Positions 61,001 to 64,000 of a stretch of DNA of 64,000 nucleotides are shown in pieces. The DNA is from Umezawaea sp049997955 (GTDB lineage Bacteria; Actinomycetota; Actinomycetes; Mycobacteriales; Pseudonocardiaceae). The notes below the pieces were generated by a model. It was given only the letters and a program-made list of their open reading frames with translations, did no database searches and was not told the DNA's origin. The DNA lies in contig JAEBDY010000012.1 of assembly GCA_049997955.1 (NCBI GenBank), forward strand, positions 124,001-188,000, in the 5' to 3' direction. The translations under genes were made by a program, and so were the position numbers. The number at the start of each line of letters is the position of its first letter. Position 1 is the first letter of the stretch.

Positions 61001-64000
61001 AGCACTGCCCGCGCCGGACCTGCGGGCCGACGCGGCGACGTTCCGCGCCCCGCGCACCCCGGTCGAGGACCAGGTCTGCCGCATCTGGGCCGACGTGCTG
61101 GGGGTGCCGCGGGTCGGGCTCGACGACAACTTCTTCGAGCTGGGCGGCGACTCCATCCTCAGCATCCGGGTCGTGTCCCGGCTGCGCGCCGAACTGGACG
61201 CCCCCGTGTCGCCGCGGGTGCTGTTCAGCTCGCCCACGGTCGCCCGGCTGGTCCAGGCGATCGGCGCCGAGACCGGGGCGGGCGACGACGTCATCCCGCG
61301 CGTGCCGCGGGACGGCGCGCTGCCGTTGTCGTTCGCGCAGCAGCGGTTGTGGTTCCTCGACCAGTTCGAGCCCGAGAGCACCGACTACCTCTCGCCGTCG
61401 CTCCTGCGGCTGCGCGGACGCCTGGACGTCGACGCCCTGGGCACGGCGCTGACCGCGCTCGTGGCGCGGCACGAGTCGCTGCGCACCACCTTCGACTCCG
61501 TGGACGGGCACGGCGTCCAGGTCGTCACCCCGCCCCACCGCGTCGAGGTGCCGGTGCTCGACGTGCCCGGCGGTGAGGACGGGCTGGACGAGGTGCTGGC
61601 GCGGGAGACCACCCGCCCGTTCGACCTCGGTCGCGGTCCGCTGCTGCGCCCGCTGCTGCTGCGCGTCGCCGAGGACGACCACGTGCTCCTCCTGCTGGCG
61701 CACCACATCGTCACCGACGGCTGGTCGAACGGCGTGCTGACCACCGAGCTGAACGTCCTCTACCGCGGTGGCGCGCTGCCCGACCTGCCGCTCCAGTACG
61801 CGGACTTCGCGGTGTGGCAGCGGGACCGGGTGACCGGGCCGCTGCTGGCCGAGCAGCTCGCGTTCTGGCGGGACCGGCTCACCGGCGCCACGCCGCTGGA
61901 GTTGCCGACCGACCGGCCCCGGCCGGCGGTCCGCACCAACAGCGGCGCGGTGCACCTGTTCACTGTGCCCGTCGAGGTGGCGGACGGGCTGAAGGCGTTG
62001 GCGCGCGACCAGGACGGCACCCTGTTCATGGCGCTGGTCGCCGCGTGCCAGGTGCTGTTCGCCCGCTGGTCGCGGCAGGACGACGTCGCCGTGGGCACGG
62101 TGGCCTCCGGCCGCGACCGCGCCGAACTGGAAGGCCTGGTCGGGTTCTTCGTCAACACCCTGGTCCTCAGGTCCACAGTGGACGGAGCCAGCACGTTCCG
62201 GGAGTTCCTCGGCGACGTGCGGGGCACCGCGCTGGACGCGTTCGCGCACCAGGACGTGCCGTTCGAGCGCGTGGTGGACGAGCTGCGGCCCGACCGCGAC
62301 ACCAGCCGCACCCCGCTGTTCCAGGCGATGGTGATCCTGCAGAACACCCCGGAGCCCGCGCCGGACCTGCCGGGCCTGCGCGTCGAGGACCTGCCGCTGC
62401 CGGTCGTGGCGGCCAACTTCGACCTCACGCTGGAGTTCCAGGAGACCGACGACGCCCTGCACGCGGCGGTCAACTACAACACCGACCTGTTCGACGCCCC
62501 GACCGTCGAACGGATGGCCGGACACCTCCGCGTGCTGCTGGCGGGCGTCGTCGCCGACCCCGACCGGCCGCTCGCCGACCTGCCGCTGATGGACGCCGAT
62601 GAAGAGCGGCACGTGCTGCACGCGTGGAACGACACCGCCCACGCCGTGCCGGACGCCACCATCACGGACCTGGTCGAGGCCCAGGTGGCGCGGACGCCGG
62701 ACGCCACCGCGGTGGTGGACGGCGGCGCGTCGCTGACCTACGCGGACCTCAACGCCCGCGTCAACCGCGTGGCGCACGGGCTGATCGCGCGAGGTGTCGG
62801 TCCCGGCCGGTACGTCGCGATCTCGCTGCCGCGCTCCGCGGACCTGCTCGTCGCGGTGCTGGCGGTGCTCAAGGCGGGTGCCGCGTACGTCCCGGTCGAG
62901 CCGGACCAGCCCGCGGACCGGGTCGCGTTCGTGCTCGACGACGCCCGACCGGTCCTGGTCCTGGACGACCCGGACCTCGTCCGCGTCGTCGACGGCCGGG
63001 ACGACAACCCCGGCGACCGCGACCGGATCGCCCCGCTGACCACCCGCGACCCGGCGTACGTGATCTACACGTCCGGGTCCACCGGACGCCCCAAGGGCGT
63101 CGTCGTCGAGCACCGCTCGGTGGTCGACTACCTGGTCTGGGCCTGCGGGGTCTACCCCGGCCTGCGCGGCGCGGCGGTCCTGCACTCGCCGGTGTCGTTC
63201 GACCTCACGGTGACGACGCTCTTCGGGCCGCTGCTGGTGGGCGGCCGCATCGTGGTGAGCGACCTGGACGAGGACGCGGCCCCGGTGGAGCAGGCGGCGT
63301 TCGTCAAGGCCACGCCCAGCCACCTGCCGCTGCTGGGCGCCGTCGCGGCCGAGCTGTCGCCGACCGGCGACCTGGTCGTCGGCGGGGAGCAGCTGCTGGG
63401 CGGAGCCGTGGACGAGTGGCGGCGGGCGAACCCGTCGGCCGCCGTGGTCAACGAGTACGGCCCGACCGAGACGACCGTCGGCTGCACGGAGCACCGGGTC
63501 GAGCCCGGCGCGCCGCTGGCCCCCGGACCCGTGCCGATCGGCCACCCGGCCTGGAACACCCGCCTGTACGTGGTGGACGACCTGCTGCGGCCGGTCCCGA
63601 TCGGGGTGCCCGGCGAGCTGTGCATCGCGGGCGACGGCCTCGCGAGGGGCTACCTCAACCGGCCGGGCCTCACCGCGGCGGCGTTCGTCGCCTGCCCGTT
63701 CGGCGAGCCGGGGGAGCGGATGTACCGCTCCGGCGACCTGGTCCGCAGGCGCGCGGACGGCGTGGTCGAGTACCTGGGCCGCATCGACGACCAGGTCAAG
63801 ATCCGCGGGCACCGCGTCGAGCCGGGCGAGGTCGAGTCCGCGCTCCTGCGGCACCCGCGCGTGGCCGAGGCCGCCGTGGTGGCCAGGGACACCGGTCAGG
63901 GCCACGCCCGCCTGGTCGCGTACCTCGTTGCCGAGTCCGAGGTCGAGACCGCGGAACTCCGCGCGTTCCTGGCCGAAAGCCTGCCCGCCTACATGGTGCC
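46095..64000 (+). CDS. Nonribosomal peptide synthetase 2, modules 5-9, partial
   Basis: The frame from ATG 46095 (GGAG 10 bases upstream) stays open to the right edge, giving at least 5968 residues. An N-terminal helical segment (EDRIAALPPHLREQMRRRL) precedes the first C domain and may be a docking element. Order (residues approximate): C 39-469, A 496-986, T (Ser 1034), E 1086-1529, C 1549-1982, A 2006-2469, T (Ser 2513), C 2562-2999, A 3022-3512, T (Ser 3558), E 3609-4029, C 4052-4482, A 4506-4976, T (Ser 5020), C 5069-5502, A 5526-edge. Codes read by eye: DAYWWGGTFK (Val), DTEDMGFVDK (basic?), DAESAGLVDK (unclear), DTEDMGFVDK, and DLTKVGEVG (Asn-like, incomplete). C domains after E-modules carry the PLTPxQxGMxFH form expected of D-accepting types. 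Confidence 0.97.
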   Translation, partial: MSSSMEDRIAALPPHLREQMRRRLSGKSEQADAIRPADRTRPLPLSFPQQRLWFLDRFQPGGSGYNSALALRLTGRLDVPALTAALSGLVARHESLRTTLDEVDGVGAQVVHPPFDLAVPVVGQHDPDGLDDLLVEEYSRPFDLRRGPLVRVLLVRLAEDEHVLLVTAHHVVTDGWSMGVLTEELGELYGAALDGREASLPALPIQYADFAAWQRERLSGDALRGHLDHWTRRLTGTTPLDLPTDRPRPPVRTTNGAAHAFTVPAPVTAALRELAHERGTILFSVLLAGCQALLARYAGQDDVAVGTVTTGRGRPGLERLVGFFVNTVVLRSTVDSTVDFAEFLDQVKENVKEAFAHDETPLEHLVDAVRKDRDVSRNPLFDVMVLLQNAERTPPRLPGLDVERVGLSRRDAIFDLTIEFQERDGFLEGTVEYNTDLFDATTVERFADHLVLLLDGVATDPRRPLGELPWMSDAERDQVLTGWNDAHREPVDGTIPGLFAEQARRTPDAPAVLADDVVLTYAELDARANRLAHRLIGFGVLPEQPVGLLVERSADLVVAELAVVKAGAAYVPLDGRAPAERMRRVLAESGVIAVITDHANEEVATSIHTGQLLVLGGDESGAPDPGVAVHPDQLAYVMHTSGSTGTPKGVAVRHRDVVALALDSRFDGGAHDRVLLHSPSAFDASTYELWVPLLRGGRVVVARPGDVDADAIRHAVTAHGVTAIWLTAGLFRLVAQEAPEAFSGLREVWTGGDVVPAAAVRGVLDACPGLTVVDGYGPTETTTFATSFPMTDDVPDVIPVGRPLDGMAAYVLDDELRPVPVGVPGELFLAGAGVARGYLGQPGLTAERFLPDPFGPRGSRMYRTGDVARWRTAGGAGNEAEPGFVEFVGRTDDQVKIRGFRVETGEVDALLVRHPGVAQAITVARSDDGRKQLVAYLVLTTDVDHADLRAWLARELPDYMVPSAFVALDALPLSGNGKVDRRALPAPEARPVGADRHVEPTTPVERELARVWAEVLRVDRVGIEDNFFELGGDSILSIQLVSRARRAGLRLSSKDVFLHPTIAQLAATATAAVDHAPDAPAAGPAPLTPIQEWFFDTAPGSPHHFTMSTHVELAPDLDERALATAVDAVVAHHDALRTRFTRDGDRWVQDVAPTAPTGVLEVRDLSGLDERARAEAAEADALAAQSGLDLGEGPLVRALLFRLGESSRLFLAVHHLVVDGVSWRVLLGDLDTAYHQVARGEPVVLEPVATAFATWARRLADRVGAGDLDADLDHWTGFAASAPADVPVDHEGGDPAEDVRAVTVRLGRADTDALLHQVPSVYRTQVNDVLLSALGRALADWTGRDRVLVGLEGHGREDVPDDLDVSRTVGWFTSQFPLALHVPAGEWGGVLKSVKEQVRALPRRGQSYAALRYLSAPDSPAAALRDDPHPLISFNYHGQWDVAPDDDGLYRARCAPIGRDTAPGNARAYLLDVVGLVEDGELELTWLYSERVHDESTVRTVAEAVLRGLSEIVAHCASPGAGGRTPSDFPLARLDQAAVDRLVGEGGEVEDVYPLTPLQEGMLFHGLVDPSSTAYFDQVRLRLTGVDDERALATAWQRVVDRTPVLRGALVWEGVERPVQVVRSHVDLPTAHHDWRGLSEEDRDRELDLLAAASLDLRRAPLMRIDLARLSDDEVLLVWTFHHVLLDGWSLAQVFAEVCEQYRAITDGRAPVVVTRRPFRDYLRWLAGQDRSEAEGHWREVLAGFSAPTALPYDRQPPRDHATESSDAVPVSLTAEQTDRLRRTARGHGLTVNTVVQGAWALLLSRYSGESDVVFGTTVSGRPGELPGVEQMVGLFINTVPTRVAVRDDADIPTWLREVQAAQTESRRFDFVSLTDLRSWSDVPAGSTLFDSAVVFENYPLNDVTEVGGIQATDVRARDTTTFPLTLSAVLDDRLRLDLAYDPHLFDADTARGLADRLLLLVDAIAADSARPVSELPLMTEDERRRVVVEWNATAGEVPDATIVDLFEDRARTTPDAVALVVGDRSLTFAELNAWANRVARAFVSSGVGPERLVALSLPRSVEFVVALLAIWKAGGVYLPVDPSLPADRVEFLLRDADPVLVVRGELPASDGQDSADPGLSRPDHAAYVIYTSGSTGRPKGVVVEHRSLVNLLVNHREDFVRGERLRVALSAVFSFDTSLEGIVLMADGHELHVLEEDVRLDPPALVDYVVDRRIDFLDLTPSYAGQLLEAGLLDGEHRPKVLMLGGEAIGGSLWQRLADQPGTASYNFYGPTESTVDALSCRIAGAGRPVVGRPLRNVRAYVLDERLRPVPVGVPGELHLAGVQVARGYLGRPGLTADRFLADPFGGPGERMYRTGDRARWLADGTLDYLGRNDDQVKIRGFRIEPGEVEAALVRHPDVREAVVVARRDDGHQRLVAYVTPAGTADLRTWLAERLPDYLVPSAFVALDAIPLNANGKVDRRALPAPDLGAARTDHVAPRTDVERDVADIWSEVLGVPGIGVRDNFFELGGDSILSIRVISRLRTAFDVEMSPRALFTHPTVAGIAGLVSGATGSRLADIPVVPRDGGLPLSFAQQRLWFLDEFEPGGTEYLTPSILRLRGPLDVDALSTALTALVARHESLRTTFETVDGRGAQVVHPPHHVEVPVLDRSEEDLAGVLTVETTTPFDLRRGPLVRVLLVRLAEDDHVLSLVLHHIVTDGWSNGVLLGELGACYEAATSGTDAKLPDLPVQYADYAVWQREASTEEEIEGHLVHWRRALDGVRPLELPTDRPRPATRGKQGALVHFQVPAEVTDRLKALARHHDGTLFMALLAACQVLFARWSGQRDVAVGTVVSGRDRTELEGLVGFFVNTLVLRSDVDPRQGFRDLLGQVRETVLDAFAHQDVPFERVVDEVHPVRDPSRTPLFQAMVVLQNTPDDGPRLPGLRVEELPPPSVAAGFDLSFQFQEFDGRLEAVLTYDTALFDAATAERMVAHVGVLLDGATTDPDRAVADLPLLTDDELRHVLDEWNDTGVGGPAPAYHEVFQDRAARTPDATALVDGDRSWTFAEVNANANRIAHHVIAAGVGPESLVALTLPRSAEMVFAILGVLKAGGAYLPLDPDHPAERIAFVLDDARPVLVVSAGGAVPGDLPLVRLDDPAVAGRPATDPTDADRTAPLRPEHAAYVIYTSGSTGRPKGVVVEHRNLAALVADHHTRLLPDDGTTLRGIATAAYTFDASWEGLLLLGAGHELHLLDESVRLDPRAVVEHIARHRIDFLSCTPSYLQQLLPEGLLDGEHRPRLVALGGEAVGEPLWRALADADGVTGFNLYGPTECTVDSVWTEITDRERPVIGTPGRGLRAYVLDAELRPQPVGVPGELHLAGDQVARGYLRRPGLTADRFIANPFGEPGSRMYRTGDLARWTADGVLEYQGRADDQVKIRGYRVEPGEVEAALIGLPGVAEAVVVAHEVETGTHRLVGYVVPVGAAVLAADDLRTRLKQRLPDFLVPSLFVVLDELPTTDSGKVDRRALPAPDARAGVEQGYVPPRTPVERELARIWAEALRVDRVGVHDNFFGLGGDSILSIQIVSRSRQAGLELVTKDVFTHQTITELATVVRTRVPSAATLPEITGPAPLTPIQRWHLDSQPENPHHFTMSSYLELAEDVDPAALARALDAVVAHHEALRTRFTRVDGDWRQDVTPATVELEHHDLSEADSAIAAAQAGLDITRGPVLRALLFSGRRLFLVVHHLVVDGVSWRILLGDLEAAYRQVVAGERIDLPPVGTRFTQWAHRLAEHVRSGAFDGELPHWTAALDGAGEVPVDRDGPNTAGSTRVVSVRLDRERTDALLHRVPDVYRTQVNDVLLSALGRALSEWTGRDRVAVTMEGHGREDVLDGVDTSRTVGWFTTQYPVALTVPADDWGSVLKSVKEQLRAVPGRGFGFEALRQLSPTTELDGTALPPVSFNYHGRWDVSAAEEGLVRARLDSPGADAAPDGTRPFLLDVVGGVEDGELVLSWFYSEHVHDESTVRTAAEAVVRGLAEIVAHCAAPGVGGRTPSDFPLARLDQAAVDRLVGDGGEVEDVYPLTPLQTGMLFHTLVDDTSTAYSNRFRLRLSGVSDPNALAEACRRVVDRTPVLRSAVVWEGVEAPVQVVHHRVDLPIAQHDWRHLPSDEQEAAHDAVGGEELDLTRPPLLRLAIARLTDDDVTLFWTAHHILVDGWSFAQVLAEVCEQYAALVRGGEPELAPRRPFRDYLRWLADQDTAAAERHWRQVLDGVESPTPLPWDRSPVEAHRAESSASVHVELDAERSADLDRIARAAGLTANTVVQGAWALLLSRYSGESDVVFGTTVSGRPAELPGIGSMVGMFINTVPTRVRVEPRASVLPWLREVQAAQLESRGFDFVSLADLRSWSGVPAGASLFDSAVVFENYPVDELLDAEQGVRVLDVEGADTTSFPLALSANLGDRLRLELDYDPRLFDAGTVERVAAHLVVLLEEMATDPDRRLADLPMMAEDERHRVVVEWNATAGEVSEATVVEVFEARALSTPDATALVVGDRSLTFAELNAWANRLARVFVASGVGPERVVALSLPRSVEFVVALLAIWKAGGVYLPVDPSLPADRVEFLLEDADPVLVVRGELPASDGQDFADPGLSRPDHAAYVIYTSGSTGRPKGVVVEHRSLVNLLVNHREDFVRGERLRVALSAVFSFDTSLEGIVLMADGHELHVLEEDVRLDPPALVDYVVDRRIDFLDLTPSYAGQLVEAGLLDGEHRPKVLMLGGEAISRSLWQRLAEAPDTAAYNFYGPTESTVDALSCRITPGSPVVVGRPLLNTRAYVLDDDLRPVPVGVPGELHLAGVQVARGYLGRPGLTADRFLADPFGGPGERMYRTGDRARWLADGTLDYLGRTDDQVKIRGFRVEPGEVEAVLTRHPEIREAVVVARRDDGHQRLVAYVAPVGSADLRAWLAERLPDYLVPSAFVALDAIPLNANGKVDRRALPAPDLRADAATFRAPRTPVEDQVCRIWADVLGVPRVGLDDNFFELGGDSILSIRVVSRLRAELDAPVSPRVLFSSPTVARLVQAIGAETGAGDDVIPRVPRDGALPLSFAQQRLWFLDQFEPESTDYLSPSLLRLRGRLDVDALGTALTALVARHESLRTTFDSVDGHGVQVVTPPHRVEVPVLDVPGGEDGLDEVLARETTRPFDLGRGPLLRPLLLRVAEDDHVLLLLAHHIVTDGWSNGVLTTELNVLYRGGALPDLPLQYADFAVWQRDRVTGPLLAEQLAFWRDRLTGATPLELPTDRPRPAVRTNSGAVHLFTVPVEVADGLKALARDQDGTLFMALVAACQVLFARWSRQDDVAVGTVASGRDRAELEGLVGFFVNTLVLRSTVDGASTFREFLGDVRGTALDAFAHQDVPFERVVDELRPDRDTSRTPLFQAMVILQNTPEPAPDLPGLRVEDLPLPVVAANFDLTLEFQETDDALHAAVNYNTDLFDAPTVERMAGHLRVLLAGVVADPDRPLADLPLMDADEERHVLHAWNDTAHAVPDATITDLVEAQVARTPDATAVVDGGASLTYADLNARVNRVAHGLIARGVGPGRYVAISLPRSADLLVAVLAVLKAGAAYVPVEPDQPADRVAFVLDDARPVLVLDDPDLVRVVDGRDDNPGDRDRIAPLTTRDPAYVIYTSGSTGRPKGVVVEHRSVVDYLVWACGVYPGLRGAAVLHSPVSFDLTVTTLFGPLLVGGRIVVSDLDEDAAPVEQAAFVKATPSHLPLLGAVAAELSPTGDLVVGGEQLLGGAVDEWRRANPSAAVVNEYGPTETTVGCTEHRVEPGAPLAPGPVPIGHPAWNTRLYVVDDLLRPVPIGVPGELCIAGDGLARGYLNRPGLTAAAFVACPFGEPGERMYRSGDLVRRRADGVVEYLGRIDDQVKIRGHRVEPGEVESALLRHPRVAEAAVVARDTGQGHARLVAYLVAESEVETAELRAFLAESLPAYMV
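46210..50680 (+). other. NRPS module 5: C-A-T-E, D-Val
   Basis: The C domain is of the LCL type (PLSFPQQRLWFL, HHVVTDG). The A code is D-A-Y-W-W-G-G-T-F-K (Val). Parts of the A domain are nearly identical in DNA to module 4 (for example around 44755-44930 and 48020-48190). The E domain has HHLVVDGVSWR and FNYHGQWD. Confidence 0.8.
50568..50790 (+). repeat. E-to-C linker repeat, copy 3
   Basis: This is the same linker block, here leading into the GMLFH form of the C domain. It matches copy 4 at a constant offset of 7518 bases. Confidence 0.8.
50730..53745 (+). other. NRPS module 6: C-A-T, probably a basic residue
   Basis: The C domain is D-accepting (YPLTPLQEGMLFH, HHVLLDG). The A code D-T-E-D-M-G-F-V-D-K has acidic residues at 239, 278 and 331, as in codes for Arg, Lys, Orn or cyclic Arg derivatives. 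The exact substrate is uncertain. The A domain is almost the same DNA as that of module 8. Confidence 0.6.
52030..53500 (+). repeat. Long direct repeat, copy 1 (module 6 A domain)
   Basis: This stretch matches 59551-61021 at a constant offset of 7521 bases without net indels. Large blocks (for example 52165-52840 and 53020-53260) are nearly identical, while about 52845-53010 is clearly more diverged, giving a mosaic. It covers essentially the whole A domain. Confidence 0.85.
53785..58180 (+). other. NRPS module 7: C-A-T-E, D-residue of unclear identity
   Basis: The C domain is of the LCL type (PLSFAQQRLWFL, HHIVTDG). The A code D-A-E-S-A-G-L-V-D-K does not match a code I know; Glu 239 and Asp 331 hint at a polar or basic residue. 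The carrier reads FFGLGGDSI and the E domain has HHLVVDGVSWR and FNYHGRWD. Confidence 0.6.
58086..58308 (+). repeat. E-to-C linker repeat, copy 4
   Basis: This copy is nearly identical to copy 3 from the E-domain end to the C-domain entry, including GGEVEDVYPLTPLQ. Confidence 0.8.
58245..61265 (+). other. NRPS module 8: C-A-T, same substrate as module 6
   Basis: The C domain is D-accepting (YPLTPLQTGMLFH, HHILVDG). The A code is D-T-E-D-M-G-F-V-D-K, identical to module 6. No E domain follows; the next C domain is of the LCL type, in agreement. Confidence 0.65.
59551..61021 (+). repeat. Long direct repeat, copy 2 (module 8 A domain)
   Basis: Partner of 52030-53500. The near-identity at synonymous positions points to recent duplication or gene conversion between modules 6 and 8. 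The two copies encode the same specificity code. Confidence 0.85.
61300..64000 (+). other. NRPS module 9 (partial): C-A, Asn-like
   Basis: The C domain is of the LCL type (PLSFAQQRLWFL, HHIVTDG). The A code reads D-L-T-K-V-G-E-V-G, closest to known Asn codes (Asp codes differ at the 322/330 positions). The A domain is cut by the window edge just after LPAYMV, before the final Lys motif. Confidence 0.75.

Noticed and set aside
51408..63905. A 4165-residue open frame on the strand opposite NRPS2, with similar antisense frames at 35473-46128, 45681-51377 and 30958-35433
   Set aside because: The frames mirror the third-position GC bias of the NRPS genes; the translations are rich in Arg, Gly, Val, Gln and His with no domain motifs.

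Overview
The window is a 64 kb piece of a very GC-rich chromosome (strong G/C preference at third codon positions, many GTG starts, some TTG starts, several -10 boxes about 7 bases before the start codon). This points to a filamentous actinomycete. The gene mix (large NRPS genes, MbtH, GAF/SpoIIE phosphatases, an ECF sigma pair with a CU044_5270-like partner) is compatible with Pseudonocardiales such as Saccharothrix, Lentzea or Actinosynnema, but the genus is a guess.

Left part (1-5.4 kb): four minus-strand genes for exported proteins that share an A-Y/F-W signal-peptide ending of the SipW/TasA-camelysin kind. Three of them are joined by ATGA overlaps, and the last, a large FN3/LamG-like protein, runs off the left edge. 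A methyltransferase, a PUA/EVE-like protein and a DUF2795-like protein follow on the plus strand. From 5.6 to 11.3 kb there are small redox genes with regulators: a quinone reductase divergent from a MarR gene across a 21-bp perfect inverted repeat, a nitronate monooxygenase-like gene divergent from a LysR gene, an SDR that lacks the catalytic tyrosine, and a secreted GON-domain protein.

Middle (11.5-27 kb): a plus-strand cassette encodes a dynamin-like large GTPase, a second P-loop GTPase, a tail-anchored protein and a small partner of unknown role. Next come an ECF sigma factor with its overlapping membrane partner, an MpaB/latex-clearing-like oxygenase and a VOC protein. A partner-switching signalling island follows: a STAS protein, a giant hybrid protein (sensor, histidine kinase, receiver, PAS, GAF, SpoIIE phosphatase, RsbW-like kinase), a second STAS protein overlapping its stop codon, and a GAF-SpoIIE phosphatase.

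Right part (27-64 kb): a LysR gene and an aldo/keto reductase diverge across a clean LysR box. An internally deleted HAD hydrolase follows, and then the biosynthetic cluster: MbtH, a serine beta-lactamase-like protein that could be a trans-acting PBP-type thioesterase, and two giant NRPS genes. NRPS1 (4577 aa) is A-T / C-A-T-E / C-A-T-E / C-A-T. NRPS2 (at least 5968 aa, open at the right edge) is C-A-T-E / C-A-T / C-A-T-E / C-A-T / C-A. Specificity codes read by eye suggest Val/Ile - D-Val - D-allo-Thr - Val - D-Val - X(basic) - D-X - X(basic) - Asn. The condensation-domain subtypes agree with the epimerase positions throughout. No terminal thioesterase or tailoring enzyme lies inside the window, so the final product cannot be named.
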